Shown one piece after another: positions 18,045 to 26,054 of a stretch of 28,383 nucleotides of DNA. Source of the stretch: JBOGWA01 sp050693155 (GTDB lineage: Bacteria; Actinomycetota; UBA4738; CALAEC01); contig JBOGWA010000086.1 in NCBI GenBank assembly GCA_050693155.1, forward strand, positions 1 through 28,383, read 5' to 3'. The translations under genes and the position numbers were made by a program. How positions within the stretch are numbered: the first letter of the stretch is position 1; every line of letters starts with the position of its first letter. Below the pieces are notes generated by a model. That model saw only the letters and a list, made by a program, of their open reading frames with translations, had not been told where the DNA came from and did not search any database.

Positions 18045-19022
18045 ATGAGCATCATCGACGAGATCTTCTCGAACATCTGGCTCGTCACGACGATCAAGGT
18101 CATGGCCATCATGATCTTCTTCCTCACAGCGCCCATGGTCGTCGGCTACGCCGAGCACAAGGTGCTCGCCCACATGCAGGCGCGCCTCGGGCCGATGGAG
18201 GCGGGGCGCTTCCACGGGTGGGCGCAACTCATCGCGGACGGGGTGAAGTTCATCCAGAAGGAGGACATCATCCCCAGCGCCGCCGACCGATGGGTGTTCT
18301 CGCTCGCGCCCGCCGTGTTCGTCGTCCCGGTGGTCCTGCTGTTCGTGGTGATCCCGTTCGGGCCCGACCTCTTCAGCGAGAACCTGGACCTCGGGCTGTT
18401 CTTCATCATGGCCGTCTCCGCCGTATCGGTGATCGGGGTCCTGATGGCGGGGTGGGCCTCGGCCAACAAGTTCTCGCTCATCGGAGCGCTCCGCGCCGCC
18501 GCCCAGCTCATCGCCTACGAGCTTCCGCTGATCCTGGCCGCGGTCGCGGTTGCCGTCCTAGCAGGGAGTCTCTCGCTCGTCGACATCGTGGAGGCGCAGC
18601 GCACCTACTGGTACGTGCTGGTGCAACCGATCGGCTTCGCCATCTTCATCATGGCCTCGCTCGCCGAGCTGACGCGCCCACCCTTCGACATGCCGATTGC
18701 CGACTCGGAGATCATCTTCGGGGCCTACACCGAGTACGCGGGGCTGAAGTTCGCGTTCTTCCTGCTTGCCGAGTACGCGGGCATCGTGGCGCTCTCGGCG
18801 ATCGCGTCGGTCCTCTTCCTCGGCGGCTATCTCGGCCCGATCCTGCCCGCGCCCATCTGGATGTTGGGGAAGATCGGGGCGCTCTCCTTCTTCATCATCT
18901 GGCTGCGCGCGACCTATCCGCGGCTCCGCGAGGACCAGCTCCAGCGGTTCTCATGGATCGGGCTCATCCCACTCGCCCTCGTGAACATCCTGGTGACCGC
19001 CGTCGTGAAGGTTCTCGTCTAG
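18045..19022 (+). CDS. nuoH: NADH-quinone oxidoreductase subunit H (second copy) with altered acidic loop
   Basis: A 325-residue membrane subunit. The N-terminal segment AEHKVLAHMQARLGPMEAG and ADGVKFIQKED match NuoH, with GPM in place of the usual GPN. The quinone-side loop reads RPPFDMPIADSEIIFGAYTEY. Compared with Glu220, 222, 224 and 232 of the first copy, it has Ile218, Asp220, Glu222 and Glu230. The first conserved glutamate is therefore lost and the second shortened. These loop acids are known to matter for complex I activity in E. coli NuoH. The subunit is otherwise intact. Confidence 0.93.
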   Translation: MSIIDEIFSNIWLVTTIKVMAIMIFFLTAPMVVGYAEHKVLAHMQARLGPMEAGRFHGWAQLIADGVKFIQKEDIIPSAADRWVFSLAPAVFVVPVVLLFVVIPFGPDLFSENLDLGLFFIMAVSAVSVIGVLMAGWASANKFSLIGALRAAAQLIAYELPLILAAVAVAVLAGSLSLVDIVEAQRTYWYVLVQPIGFAIFIMASLAELTRPPFDMPIADSEIIFGAYTEYAGLKFAFFLLAEYAGIVALSAIASVLFLGGYLGPILPAPIWMLGKIGALSFFIIWLRATYPRLREDQLQRFSWIGLIPLALVNILVTAVVKVLV

Positions 19023-19031
19023 GAGCGCGTC

Positions 19032-19667
19032 GTGGCGATCGAGACCGAGCAGGAAGTCGGGGCCGAGGCCAAGGTCAAGCCCCTTCGCATCCCCGGCCTG
19101 GGGTTGTTGAAAGGCCTCCTCGTGACCCTGAAGACGATGCTTCGCCCTGCCGTGACCCAGCAGTACCCGCACGTGAAGCCCGATCTTCCGCCGAGGACGC
19201 GCGGGGTGATCGCCCTCAAGCAAGAGAACTGCACCGTTTGCTGGAAGTGCTCCAAGGATTGCCCGGACTGGTGCATCTACATCGAGTCCCATAAGGAGAC
19301 CCACGAGCCCGCGTCTGGAGGCCGGGCCCGGTCTGCGAAGGTGCTCGACCGGTTCGCGATCGACTATGCGCTCTGCATGTACTGCGGGATCTGTGTGGAG
19401 GTCTGCCCGTTCGACGCGCTCTTCTGGAGCCCCGAGTTCGAGTACGCCACCTACGACATCGTCGAGATGACGCACGAGAAAGATCGGCTTCAAGACTGGA
19501 CGTACACCGTCTTGCCTCCGCCCGAGCTGGAGGAGGGCGCCGAGCCGCCCAGCGAGTCGCCCCCCCCGTCGAACGCTTTTGGGGGGGCCGGGGGGGGAGC
19601 GAGCCCTCAGACTGAACCCACCGGGTCAGACAGCGAGCCGCCCCCCCCGTCGGAAGGCGCCCCGTGA
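19032..19667 (+). CDS. nuoI: NADH-quinone oxidoreductase subunit I (second copy) with extra cysteine and long proline-rich tail
   Basis: A 211-residue two-cluster ferredoxin subunit, about 60 residues longer than the first copy. Motifs: Cys67, 70, 73, 77 and Cys115, 118, 121, 125. A further Cys81 follows the first motif (CPDWCIYIES), where the first copy has Ala. Residues 162-211 form a low-complexity tail rich in Pro, Glu, Ser and Gly, encoded by repeat R3. The GTG start has AGGAG six bases upstream. The stop overlaps nuoJ2 as GTGA. Function as N6a/N6b carrier is likely; the tail is probably disordered. Confidence 0.92.
   Translation: MAIETEQEVGAEAKVKPLRIPGLGLLKGLLVTLKTMLRPAVTQQYPHVKPDLPPRTRGVIALKQENCTVCWKCSKDCPDWCIYIESHKETHEPASGGRARSAKVLDRFAIDYALCMYCGICVEVCPFDALFWSPEFEYATYDIVEMTHEKDRLQDWTYTVLPPPELEEGAEPPSESPPPSNAFGGAGGGASPQTEPTGSDSEPPPPSEGAP
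19551..19653 (+). repeat. GC-rich repeat R3 encoding the NuoI2 tail
   Basis: Two direct copies of AGCGAG(T/C)CG-C7-GTCG (about 19551-19570 and 19633-19652) flank a G7-CC-G8 core (19581-19597). The C8 tracts at 19560-19567 and 19641-19648 can each pair with the G runs, giving alternative hairpins. The poly-G core resembles R1 and R2. The whole element stays open in the nuoI2 frame and ends just before the stop. Confidence 0.6.
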
Positions 19668-20158
19668 CCGCCCAGGAGTGGATCTTTGTTGTTTTCGGCG
19701 TGATCGGATCGGGTGCGGCCCTTGCGGTGGTTACCGCGCGCAACGTCGTGCGGGCCGCCCTCTACCTGGTCGTGACGCTGGCGTCGGTCGCGGCCGTCTA
19801 TCTGCTTCTGGGGGCGGAGTTCGTCGCCTGGGTGCAGGTGCTCATCTACGTGGGCGCGATCGTCGTGCTGCTGCTTTTCGGCCTGATGCTCACACGGGCG
19901 CCGATCGGCCAGGAGACGCTCGACAACCAGCAACGAGGGATGGCGGCCGTCGTCGGCCTCGGGATTCTTGGGGGCCTCGTGTTCCTCGTGCAGGACGCCT
20001 TCAAGGGTCTTCGGATCGATCCGAGCCCGAGCCGCACGGCGGCGATCGGCGAGCAGATCTTCCGGTCCTTCGTCTTGCCCTTCGAGGTCGTCTCGTTCCT
20101 CCTGCTCGCCGCGCTCATCGGCGCGATCGTCCTCGCCCGGAAGGAGGAGGCGCCCTGA
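19664..20158 (+). CDS. nuoJ: NADH-quinone oxidoreductase subunit J (second copy)
   Basis: A 164-residue hydrophobic subunit with about five helices. The conserved segment WVQVLIYVGAIVVLLLFGLM matches the NuoJ third-helix signature. GTG 19664 overlaps the nuoI2 stop as GTGA. Near its end lies AAGGAGGAGG (20141-20150), a very strong Shine-Dalgarno for nuoK2. Confidence 0.92.
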   Translation: MTAQEWIFVVFGVIGSGAALAVVTARNVVRAALYLVVTLASVAAVYLLLGAEFVAWVQVLIYVGAIVVLLLFGLMLTRAPIGQETLDNQQRGMAAVVGLGILGGLVFLVQDAFKGLRIDPSPSRTAAIGEQIFRSFVLPFEVVSFLLLAALIGAIVLARKEEAP

Positions 20159-20463
20159 TTCGGTTGCCCTTCGTCCTGTTCTTCTCCGCGGTCCTGTTTT
20201 CGGTGGGCATCTACGGGGTGCTCGCAAGACGGAACGCGGTCCTGGTCTTGATGTCGATCGAGCTGATGCTGAACGCGGTGAACGTCAACCTCGTTGCGTT
20301 TGGGCAGTACCTCCAGGACGCACTGCTCGCCGGTCAGATCTTCACGCTCTTCGTCATCACGGTGGCGGCTGCGGAGGTCGGGATCGGCCTCGCGATCGTG
20401 ATCCTCATCTACCGGAACCGCGAGACGATCAACGTGGACGAGGTCGACCTCCTCCGATGGTGA
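20155..20463 (+). CDS. nuoK: NADH-quinone oxidoreductase subunit K (second copy), probable CTG start
   Basis: A three-helix subunit with Glu36 (LMSIELMLNAVN) and Glu74 (AAAEVGIGLAIV), both needed for proton transfer. No ATG or GTG exists at the right place. A CTG at 20155 overlaps the nuoJ2 stop as CTGA and lies seven bases after AAGGAGG, which gives 102 residues. TTG 20164 is the alternative, three codons shorter, with poorer spacing. The end sequence EVDLLRW resembles the DDASLLRW end of the first copy. Confidence 0.9.
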   Translation: MIRLPFVLFFSAVLFSVGIYGVLARRNAVLVLMSIELMLNAVNVNLVAFGQYLQDALLAGQIFTLFVITVAAAEVGIGLAIVILIYRNRETINVDEVDLLRW

Positions 20464-20469
20464 CGGCTG

Positions 20470-22392
20470 GTGCTTGAGCAGGCATGGCTGATCCCGATCC
20501 TGCCGTTCGCCGCGTTCTTTGCGATCGTCTTCTTCGGCAAGCGCACGCTCGGGAGAGGCGCCGGCATCTCGATCCTCGCCATCGCCGCGGCGTTCGTCAT
20601 CTCGGTCCTCGTCTTCTTCGAGGTGATCGGCGGGGAGGAGATCGAACGCGAGTGGTTCCTGTTCCAGGCTGGGAGCTTCGGGCTCGGTGTCGGAATGGCG
20701 GTCGACGGGCTCGCCGCCGTCATGTTCCTCGTCGTCACGATCGTTTCGCTCCTCGTCCAGGTCTACTCCGTCGGGTACATGCACGGAGACAAGCGCTACA
20801 CGTGGTACTTCGCGGCGCTCTCGTTGTTCACGGGCTCGATGCTCACCCTCGTCATCGCGCCGAACCTTTTCCAGCTGCTCGTCGGGTGGGAGCTGGTCGG
20901 GATTTGCTCCTACCTGCTGATCGGGCACTGGTGGGAGGAGAAGGAGAACTCCAACGCCGCGATCAAGGCATTCATCACGACGAAGACAGGCGACATCCCG
21001 TTCCTGTTTGGGATCTTCGTGCTGACGATCGCCGCGGGGACGACGAACATCTCGGAGATCTCGGAGCTCGCCGGAGCGGGAGAGATCGGCGCGGGACTGC
21101 TCGGCGTGGCGGCGCTCCTTCTGTTCGGCGGCGCGATCGGCAAGTCCGCGCAGTTCCCGCTCCACGTGTGGTTGCCCGACGCGATGGCGGGCCCGACGCC
21201 CGTCTCCGCTCTCATCCACGCCGCGACGATGGTGGCCGCCGGCGTCTACCTCGTCGGCCGCTTGTTCTCTGTGTTTGCCCCGGCAGCCGCGGCTCTGCAG
21301 TTCGTGGCCGCGATCGGGGCCGTCACGATGATCATCGCCGCATTGCTCGCGATGGTGCAGGACGACATCAAGCGCGTCCTTGCGTACTCGACGGTCTCAC
21401 AGCTTGCGTACATGATGGCGGCGCTCGGCCTCGGGCCCGAGGGCTACACGCCGGGGTTGTTTCATCTCTTCACCCACGCCTTCTTCAAGGCCCTGCTCTT
21501 CCTCGGTGCGGGTTCGGTCATCCACGCCGTCCATTCGAACAACATGAGCGACATGGGGGGGCTCAGGCGACATCTCCCGATCACGTTCTGGACCTTCCTG
21601 ATCGGCTCCGCCGCGCTCGCGGGCATTCCGCCGCTCGCGGGGTTCTGGTCGAAGGACGAGATCATCCTCGAGGCGTTCCGCACAGAGAACTTCGTCGTGT
21701 GGGGCGTGGCGCTCGCGACGGCCGCGCTCACCGCCTTCTACATGGCGCGCGCCATCGCCCTGACGTTCTTCGGCGAGTACCGCGGCCACGAGCGGCCTCA
21801 CGAGTCACCGCCGATCATGACCGGCCCACTCGTGATCCTCGCGGGCCTCTCGATCGTGGCGGGTTTCGTCGGAGCCCCGTTCGTCGAAGGTGGCTTCGCG
21901 GAATGGGTGCACTTCGGAGAGGAGGCGCACCACGGAACGTTCTCGCTCGGGATGGCGGCGCTCTCGGTAGGCGTCGCGCTCTCGGGGATCCTGGTGGGGG
22001 CGCGGCTGTACGCGCGCCGACGCGAGCGCGATCCGTTGCTCGCGCTCGGGCCTCTCTATACGTTGCTGGAGCGGAAGTACTTCCTCGACGATCTCTACCT
22101 GAAGGGAATCGTGCGCCCGATTCAGTACTCGATCTCGGCCTTCATCAACTGGACCAACCAGCGGCTGATCGACGGAGTCGTGAACGGCGCCGCCTGGCTC
22201 ACCCGGCGCTTCGGGCAGGGAACCGATGCCCTCGACCGGGAGGTCGTCGACGGCACGGTAAACCGTCTCGCGATCGGGACCGGCTGGACCGGAGGGCTCC
22301 TCAAGTACGTCCAGTCGGGGAACGTCCAGCGCTACGCGATCCTGCTTTTTACCGGCGTGAGCATCCTCGCCGTCGTGATCACGAGGTTCTGA
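20470..22392 (+). CDS. nuoL: NADH-quinone oxidoreductase subunit L, antiporter-like pump (second copy)
   Basis: A 640-residue antiporter-like subunit of full length, including the C-terminal region that forms the lateral helix. The pump residues are Glu141 in VGWELVGICSYLL and Lys225 in GKSAQFPLHVWLPDAMAGP. GTG 20470 follows the nuoK2 stop by six bases. Its stop shares an A with the ATG of a ten-codon ORF that links it to nuoM2. Full length argues for real complex I assembly rather than a free antiporter. Confidence 0.95.
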   Translation: MLEQAWLIPILPFAAFFAIVFFGKRTLGRGAGISILAIAAAFVISVLVFFEVIGGEEIEREWFLFQAGSFGLGVGMAVDGLAAVMFLVVTIVSLLVQVYSVGYMHGDKRYTWYFAALSLFTGSMLTLVIAPNLFQLLVGWELVGICSYLLIGHWWEEKENSNAAIKAFITTKTGDIPFLFGIFVLTIAAGTTNISEISELAGAGEIGAGLLGVAALLLFGGAIGKSAQFPLHVWLPDAMAGPTPVSALIHAATMVAAGVYLVGRLFSVFAPAAAALQFVAAIGAVTMIIAALLAMVQDDIKRVLAYSTVSQLAYMMAALGLGPEGYTPGLFHLFTHAFFKALLFLGAGSVIHAVHSNNMSDMGGLRRHLPITFWTFLIGSAALAGIPPLAGFWSKDEIILEAFRTENFVVWGVALATAALTAFYMARAIALTFFGEYRGHERPHESPPIMTGPLVILAGLSIVAGFVGAPFVEGGFAEWVHFGEEAHHGTFSLGMAALSVGVALSGILVGARLYARRRERDPLLALGPLYTLLERKYFLDDLYLKGIVRPIQYSISAFINWTNQRLIDGVVNGAAWLTRRFGQGTDALDREVVDGTVNRLAIGTGWTGGLLKYVQSGNVQRYAILLFTGVSILAVVITRF

Positions 22393-22424
22393 TGACCGAC
22401 ATGGACGAGAGGAGAAGCGACTGA
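22392..22424 (+). CDS. Ten-codon linking ORF between nuoL2 and nuoM2
   Basis: An ORF encoding MTDMDERRSD has its ATG sharing one base with the nuoL2 TGA, and its own TGA sharing one base with the nuoM2 ATG (TGATG at both ends). GAGAGGAG within it serves nuoM2. It could act as a coupling relay that passes ribosomes across a 31-base gap. A chance ORF over the nuoM2 Shine-Dalgarno is also possible. The product is very acidic/basic and matches no family I know. Confidence 0.25.
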   Translation: MTDMDERRSD

Positions 22425-23962
22425 TGGATTGGTTCGACACCTGGGCGCTCTCGTTGGCGGTCTTCCTTCCGACGGCGGGCGCCATCGTCGTCGCGCTGAT
22501 GCCGAAGGAGCGAGACCGGCTCATCCGGGCGCTCGGCATCCTCTTCACCGCGATTCCGCTCGGCGTCGGCCTCGCGATCCTCTTCCAGTTCGACTTCAAG
22601 GCGCCGGGAGCCTTCGGGCCGACCGGGGGAGCCGGAGCGCTTCAGTTTGAGGTGAACACGAGCTGGATCTCGGCGATCAACGCCCGCTACCACCTCGGCG
22701 CCGATGGCATCAGCCTGCCGTTGCTCGAACTCACGCTGCTGCTCTCGTTCCTTTCGATGATCTACACCTGGCGATACCTGCCGGCCCCGGGGAAGCCGAA
22801 GGCGTTCGTCGCCCTCCAGTTGCTCCTCGAGACGGGAATGGCCGGGACCTTCGTCGCGTTCGACCTCCCGCTGTTCTTCGTTTTCTGGGAGCTCGTCCTC
22901 GTGCCGATGTACTTCCTCATCGGAATCTGGGGGAGCGAGAATCGCGAGTACGCCGCCGTGAAGTTCTTCCTCTATACGTTGTTCGGAAGCGTCTTCATGC
23001 TGCTTGGATTCCTGGCGCTTTTCTTTGCCTCCGAGCCGAACACGTTCGACATCGTCGCGCTGCAAAACCAAGGGTTTGACCGGACGTTCCAGCTCGTCGT
23101 CTTCGCGGGACTCTTCCTCGGTTTCGCCATCAAGGTGCCGATGTGGCCGTTCCACACCTGGCTCCCGGACGCCCATACCGAGGCCCCGACCGTCGGATCC
23201 GTCGTGCTCGCGGGTGTACTCCTCAAGATGGGGACGTACGGATTCGTGCGGATCGCTCTGCCGATCCTTCCCGATGCGGCGCGGGAGTGGGCGCCGTGGA
23301 TCGGCGTCCTTGCAGTGATCGCCATCATCTACGCCGCGCTCGCCTGCCTCGCACAAAAGGACCTGAAACGCCTCATCGCGTTCTCCTCGGTCGGACACAT
23401 GGGATTCGTGATGCTCGGGATCGCCACGCTGACCGATGTCGGGATCAACGCGGCCATATACGGCATGGTCGCTCACGGCGTGATCACGGGGATGCTGTTC
23501 TTCATCGCCGGGTCCGTCCACGAGCGCTATCACACGCGCGAGATCGCAGAGATCGGGGGCGGGATGCTCCAGAAGGCGCCGTACCTTGCCGGCATCCTGG
23601 CGTTCACGGCGATCGCCTCGCTCGGCCTCCCTGGGCTCGCCGGGTTCTGGGGTGAGGTCATGTCTCTTCTCGCCGCCTACAGCCCGGCGGCCGGACTCTC
23701 CCTCAACATCTTCCGGACGCTCATGGTCCTGGGGGGGGTGGGCACGGTGCTCACTGCCGGGTACTTCCTCTGGATGCTCCAGCGCGTGAACCTCGGGCAG
23801 GTGCCCGAACGGTGGGCGGGGGCGCAGCTCGCCGACGTGAACCGATTCGAGTATGTGGCTTGGGCGCCCCTGCTGGTGTTCATCCTCGCGCTGGGTCTCT
23901 ACCCGAGGCTCGTCTTCGGGATCACGAATCAGGCCGTCGAGTCGCTGATCGGCCTGCTCTAG
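22424..23962 (+). CDS. nuoM: NADH-quinone oxidoreductase subunit M, antiporter-like pump (second copy)
   Basis: A 512-residue antiporter-like subunit with about 14 helices. It shows the signature LGADGISLPL, Glu156 in FFVFWELVLVPMYFLIG, and Lys237 in IKVPMWPFHTWLPDAHTEAP. The ATG has a GAGAGGAG site eight bases upstream. The stop lies four bases before nuoN2. All expected pump residues are intact. Confidence 0.95.
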   Translation: MDWFDTWALSLAVFLPTAGAIVVALMPKERDRLIRALGILFTAIPLGVGLAILFQFDFKAPGAFGPTGGAGALQFEVNTSWISAINARYHLGADGISLPLLELTLLLSFLSMIYTWRYLPAPGKPKAFVALQLLLETGMAGTFVAFDLPLFFVFWELVLVPMYFLIGIWGSENREYAAVKFFLYTLFGSVFMLLGFLALFFASEPNTFDIVALQNQGFDRTFQLVVFAGLFLGFAIKVPMWPFHTWLPDAHTEAPTVGSVVLAGVLLKMGTYGFVRIALPILPDAAREWAPWIGVLAVIAIIYAALACLAQKDLKRLIAFSSVGHMGFVMLGIATLTDVGINAAIYGMVAHGVITGMLFFIAGSVHERYHTREIAEIGGGMLQKAPYLAGILAFTAIASLGLPGLAGFWGEVMSLLAAYSPAAGLSLNIFRTLMVLGGVGTVLTAGYFLWMLQRVNLGQVPERWAGAQLADVNRFEYVAWAPLLVFILALGLYPRLVFGITNQAVESLIGLL

Positions 23963-23966
23963 CCGG

Positions 23967-25409
23967 ATGCCGTTCGACGTCGACTATCACGCGATCGCCC
24001 CGGAGATCACGCTTGCTTCGACGGCTCTCATCGTCCTCTTCATCGACCTGTTCCTTCGGCCGGAGCGGAAGTGGTGGTCGATGGTCGTCGGATTTCTGGG
24101 CGTCGCTGCGGCGCTCGGGCTCACGCTCACCCTGATCGGGGAGACGAGGACTTCGTTCGGCGGCGCCTACGTGATCGATTCGTTCGCCGTCCTCTTCAAG
24201 GTCTTCTTCCTTGTCGTGGCGCTCGTCGTGCTGCTCCTGTCGCTCCGGTACTTCCAGGAGGGGCGGTACTACCAGGGGGAGTACTACTTCCTCGTCCTCT
24301 CCTCGTTTCTCGGGATGCTCACGATCTCCTCGTCCCGGGACCTGCTGATGCTGTTCATCTCTCTCGAGCTCGTGTCGGCTCCCGGGTTCCTCATGGCGGG
24401 TCTCCGAAAGCGGGACCCGCGATCGAACGAGGCCGCGCTGAAGTTCTTCCTGATCGGGATCCTCTCCACGGCCGTGATGCTCTACGGGATGAGTCTCGTT
24501 TACGGGATCACGGGATCCCTCCGGTTGGATGAGATCGCCGCTCGGATTGGTGGTGCGAACGCAAACATCGCACTGGCAGCGATCCTCTTCGTCGTCGCCG
24601 GTTTCGGGTTCAAGGTCTCGTCGGTGCCGTTCCACTTCTGGGCGCCCGATACGTACGAGGGCTCGCCGGTTCCCGTTGCGGCGTTCCTTTCGGTGGCGTC
24701 CAAAGCGGCGGGCTTCGCGGGTCTTCTCCAGCTCATGTTCATCGCTTTCCAGCCGCTCGCCTCGTTCTGGACGCCGATCTTCGCGGTGTTCTCCGTCGCG
24801 ACGATGGGGATCGGAAACCTCGTCGCGCTCCAACAGCGCCAGGTCGTGCGGCTCCTCGCCTATTCGAGCGTGGCGCAGTCGGGCTACATCCTTCTGCCGT
24901 TCGCCCTCGTGGGCGCCAGCACGGCCGTCAATCAGGAGGCGTTCGCGGCCGCAACCCTCTACATCCTCATCTACGGGGTGATGAACCTCGGAGCGTTCGC
25001 GGTGGTCACTGCGATCGCGCGCGAGTCTCCCGGCGCGCTCATCTCCGACTTCGCGGGGCTCGGACGCAGGGCCCCGATTGTGGCCGTCTCGATGATGCTC
25101 TTCCTGCTGTCGCTCGCGGGGATCCCGCCGCTCGCCGGATTCTGGGGGAAGTTCTTCATCTTCGATGCCGCGATCTCGGGGGACGGAGCGTGGCTCGCCG
25201 GCGTCATGGTCGTGAACTCGGTGATCAGCATCTACTACTACGTGGGGATCGTCCGGCAGATGTTCTTCGTCGATGTTGCGGAATCGCGGCCGTTCAGGGC
25301 TCCGGCTGCCGTCATGGGCGTCGTGCTCCTCGCGACGGCCGCCGTCCTCGCGGTCGGCATCTTCCCCGACCTATTCGCCACCTTCCCCCCCTCCGCAACC
25401 CTTCCGTAG
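23967..25409 (+). CDS. nuoN: NADH-quinone oxidoreductase subunit N, antiporter-like pump (second copy)
   Basis: A 480-residue antiporter-like subunit and last gene of cluster 2. The pump residues are Glu134 in FISLELVSAPGFLMAG and Lys216 in GFKVSSVPFHFWAPDTY. Its last 39 bases overlap, tail to tail, the 3' end of the minus-strand surface protein gene at 25371-26045. Only a weak hairpin (AGCCG/CGGCT near 25408-25424) is seen after the stop. Confidence 0.95.
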   Translation: MPFDVDYHAIAPEITLASTALIVLFIDLFLRPERKWWSMVVGFLGVAAALGLTLTLIGETRTSFGGAYVIDSFAVLFKVFFLVVALVVLLLSLRYFQEGRYYQGEYYFLVLSSFLGMLTISSSRDLLMLFISLELVSAPGFLMAGLRKRDPRSNEAALKFFLIGILSTAVMLYGMSLVYGITGSLRLDEIAARIGGANANIALAAILFVVAGFGFKVSSVPFHFWAPDTYEGSPVPVAAFLSVASKAAGFAGLLQLMFIAFQPLASFWTPIFAVFSVATMGIGNLVALQQRQVVRLLAYSSVAQSGYILLPFALVGASTAVNQEAFAAATLYILIYGVMNLGAFAVVTAIARESPGALISDFAGLGRRAPIVAVSMMLFLLSLAGIPPLAGFWGKFFIFDAAISGDGAWLAGVMVVNSVISIYYYVGIVRQMFFVDVAESRPFRAPAAVMGVVLLATAAVLAVGIFPDLFATFPPSATLP

Positions 25410-26045
25410 CCGGCATACGCGGCTTCTACTATCGAGTGGGGTCGTCCGAGCAAGGCTCCGCGAACGGGCGATCAGGAGCGATCCGAGGACCAGGAGCCAG
25501 ACTCCGAGCGCGGTTGATGGCCAGGCGTGTGACCCCGTCGCGGCCAACGGGGCGGGAAGAACTTCAAAGGTGAACTCGACGGAGTCGAAAACTGGAGGCC
25601 GCGTCCCGAGCGAATGGCGGAGTAGCAACGTATGGGTTCCCGGCTGAAGCCTAATCCGGTGCGCGAAGAGGGGGCCGGAGAACGCCGAGTCCCCATCGAA
25701 ATCAACGCCGAGGGAGGGCCAGCAGTCGGAATCTGAGGGCTCGCAACTAGGGTTGGCGTGCGGCCTTGGAACAAGTGGGCCTCCGGATAGAGTTTTCAGG
25801 TCGTAGCCGATTCCATCGATTCCGAATTTGAAGTTGAGTCCTCCATCGCAGGAGGCCCTGAGGCGCAGACCTGTCTCTCCGACTTCGTACGACTCCCCAG
25901 GCAAGGGGTAGAGAAGGACCAGGCTCCCATCGCCGCCCCCGCAGTTCGAGACAGTCCTTTGGATGTGCGCCCAGACGGGAGAGTGGGGTGGCAGGATCGC
26001 GGCCGAGAAGAGCAAGGTAGCAACCAGAAGCGCCCGCCGGCTCAC
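25371..26045 (-). CDS. Secreted cell-wall protein with LAATG sorting signal, paralogue 1
   Basis: A 224-residue protein of unknown function. It begins with a signal peptide (SRRALLVATLLFSAAIL, cleavage after PVWA). The mature part has four cysteines in the contexts NCGGG, ASCDGG, SCEPS and DCWP, and a beta-rich, Ig-like pattern (PLPGESYEVGETGLRLRA). The C-terminus is LAATG, a short hydrophobic helix (ALGVWLLVLGSLLIA) and Arg residues, matching the LAxTG signal of class E sortases. Unlike its paralogues it has a long charged tail that runs into the nuoN2 3' end, so its original stop may be lost. GTG start; no clear Shine-Dalgarno. Confidence 0.7.
   Translation of the reverse strand: MSRRALLVATLLFSAAILPPHSPVWAHIQRTVSNCGGGDGSLVLLYPLPGESYEVGETGLRLRASCDGGLNFKFGIDGIGYDLKTLSGGPLVPRPHANPSCEPSDSDCWPSLGVDFDGDSAFSGPLFAHRIRLQPGTHTLLLRHSLGTRPPVFDSVEFTFEVLPAPLAATGSHAWPSTALGVWLLVLGSLLIARSRSLARTTPLDSRSRVCRLRKGCGGGEGGE
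25470..25612. repeat. Direct repeat copy 1 (partner at 27055-27197)
   Basis: About 143 bases covering the 3' part of paralogue 1 match 27055-27197 of paralogue 3, with seven differences by eye. The middle copy (from about 26098) is more diverged. The near identity over the LAATG/helix-coding part points to recent duplication or gene conversion between the outer copies. Confidence 0.75.
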
Positions 26046-26054
26046 GCAGGGATC

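Noticed and set aside
23728..23741. Poly-G run inside nuoM2 as a fourth member of the poly-G repeat family
   Set aside because: It is a single run coding for a normal Leu-Gly-Gly-Val helix segment, without a second run or pairing arm.
25405..25435. Strong bidirectional terminator between nuoN2 and the minus-strand surface gene
   Set aside because: Only a five-base stem (AGCCG/CGGCT) is present and no T-tract follows on either strand; too weak to call.
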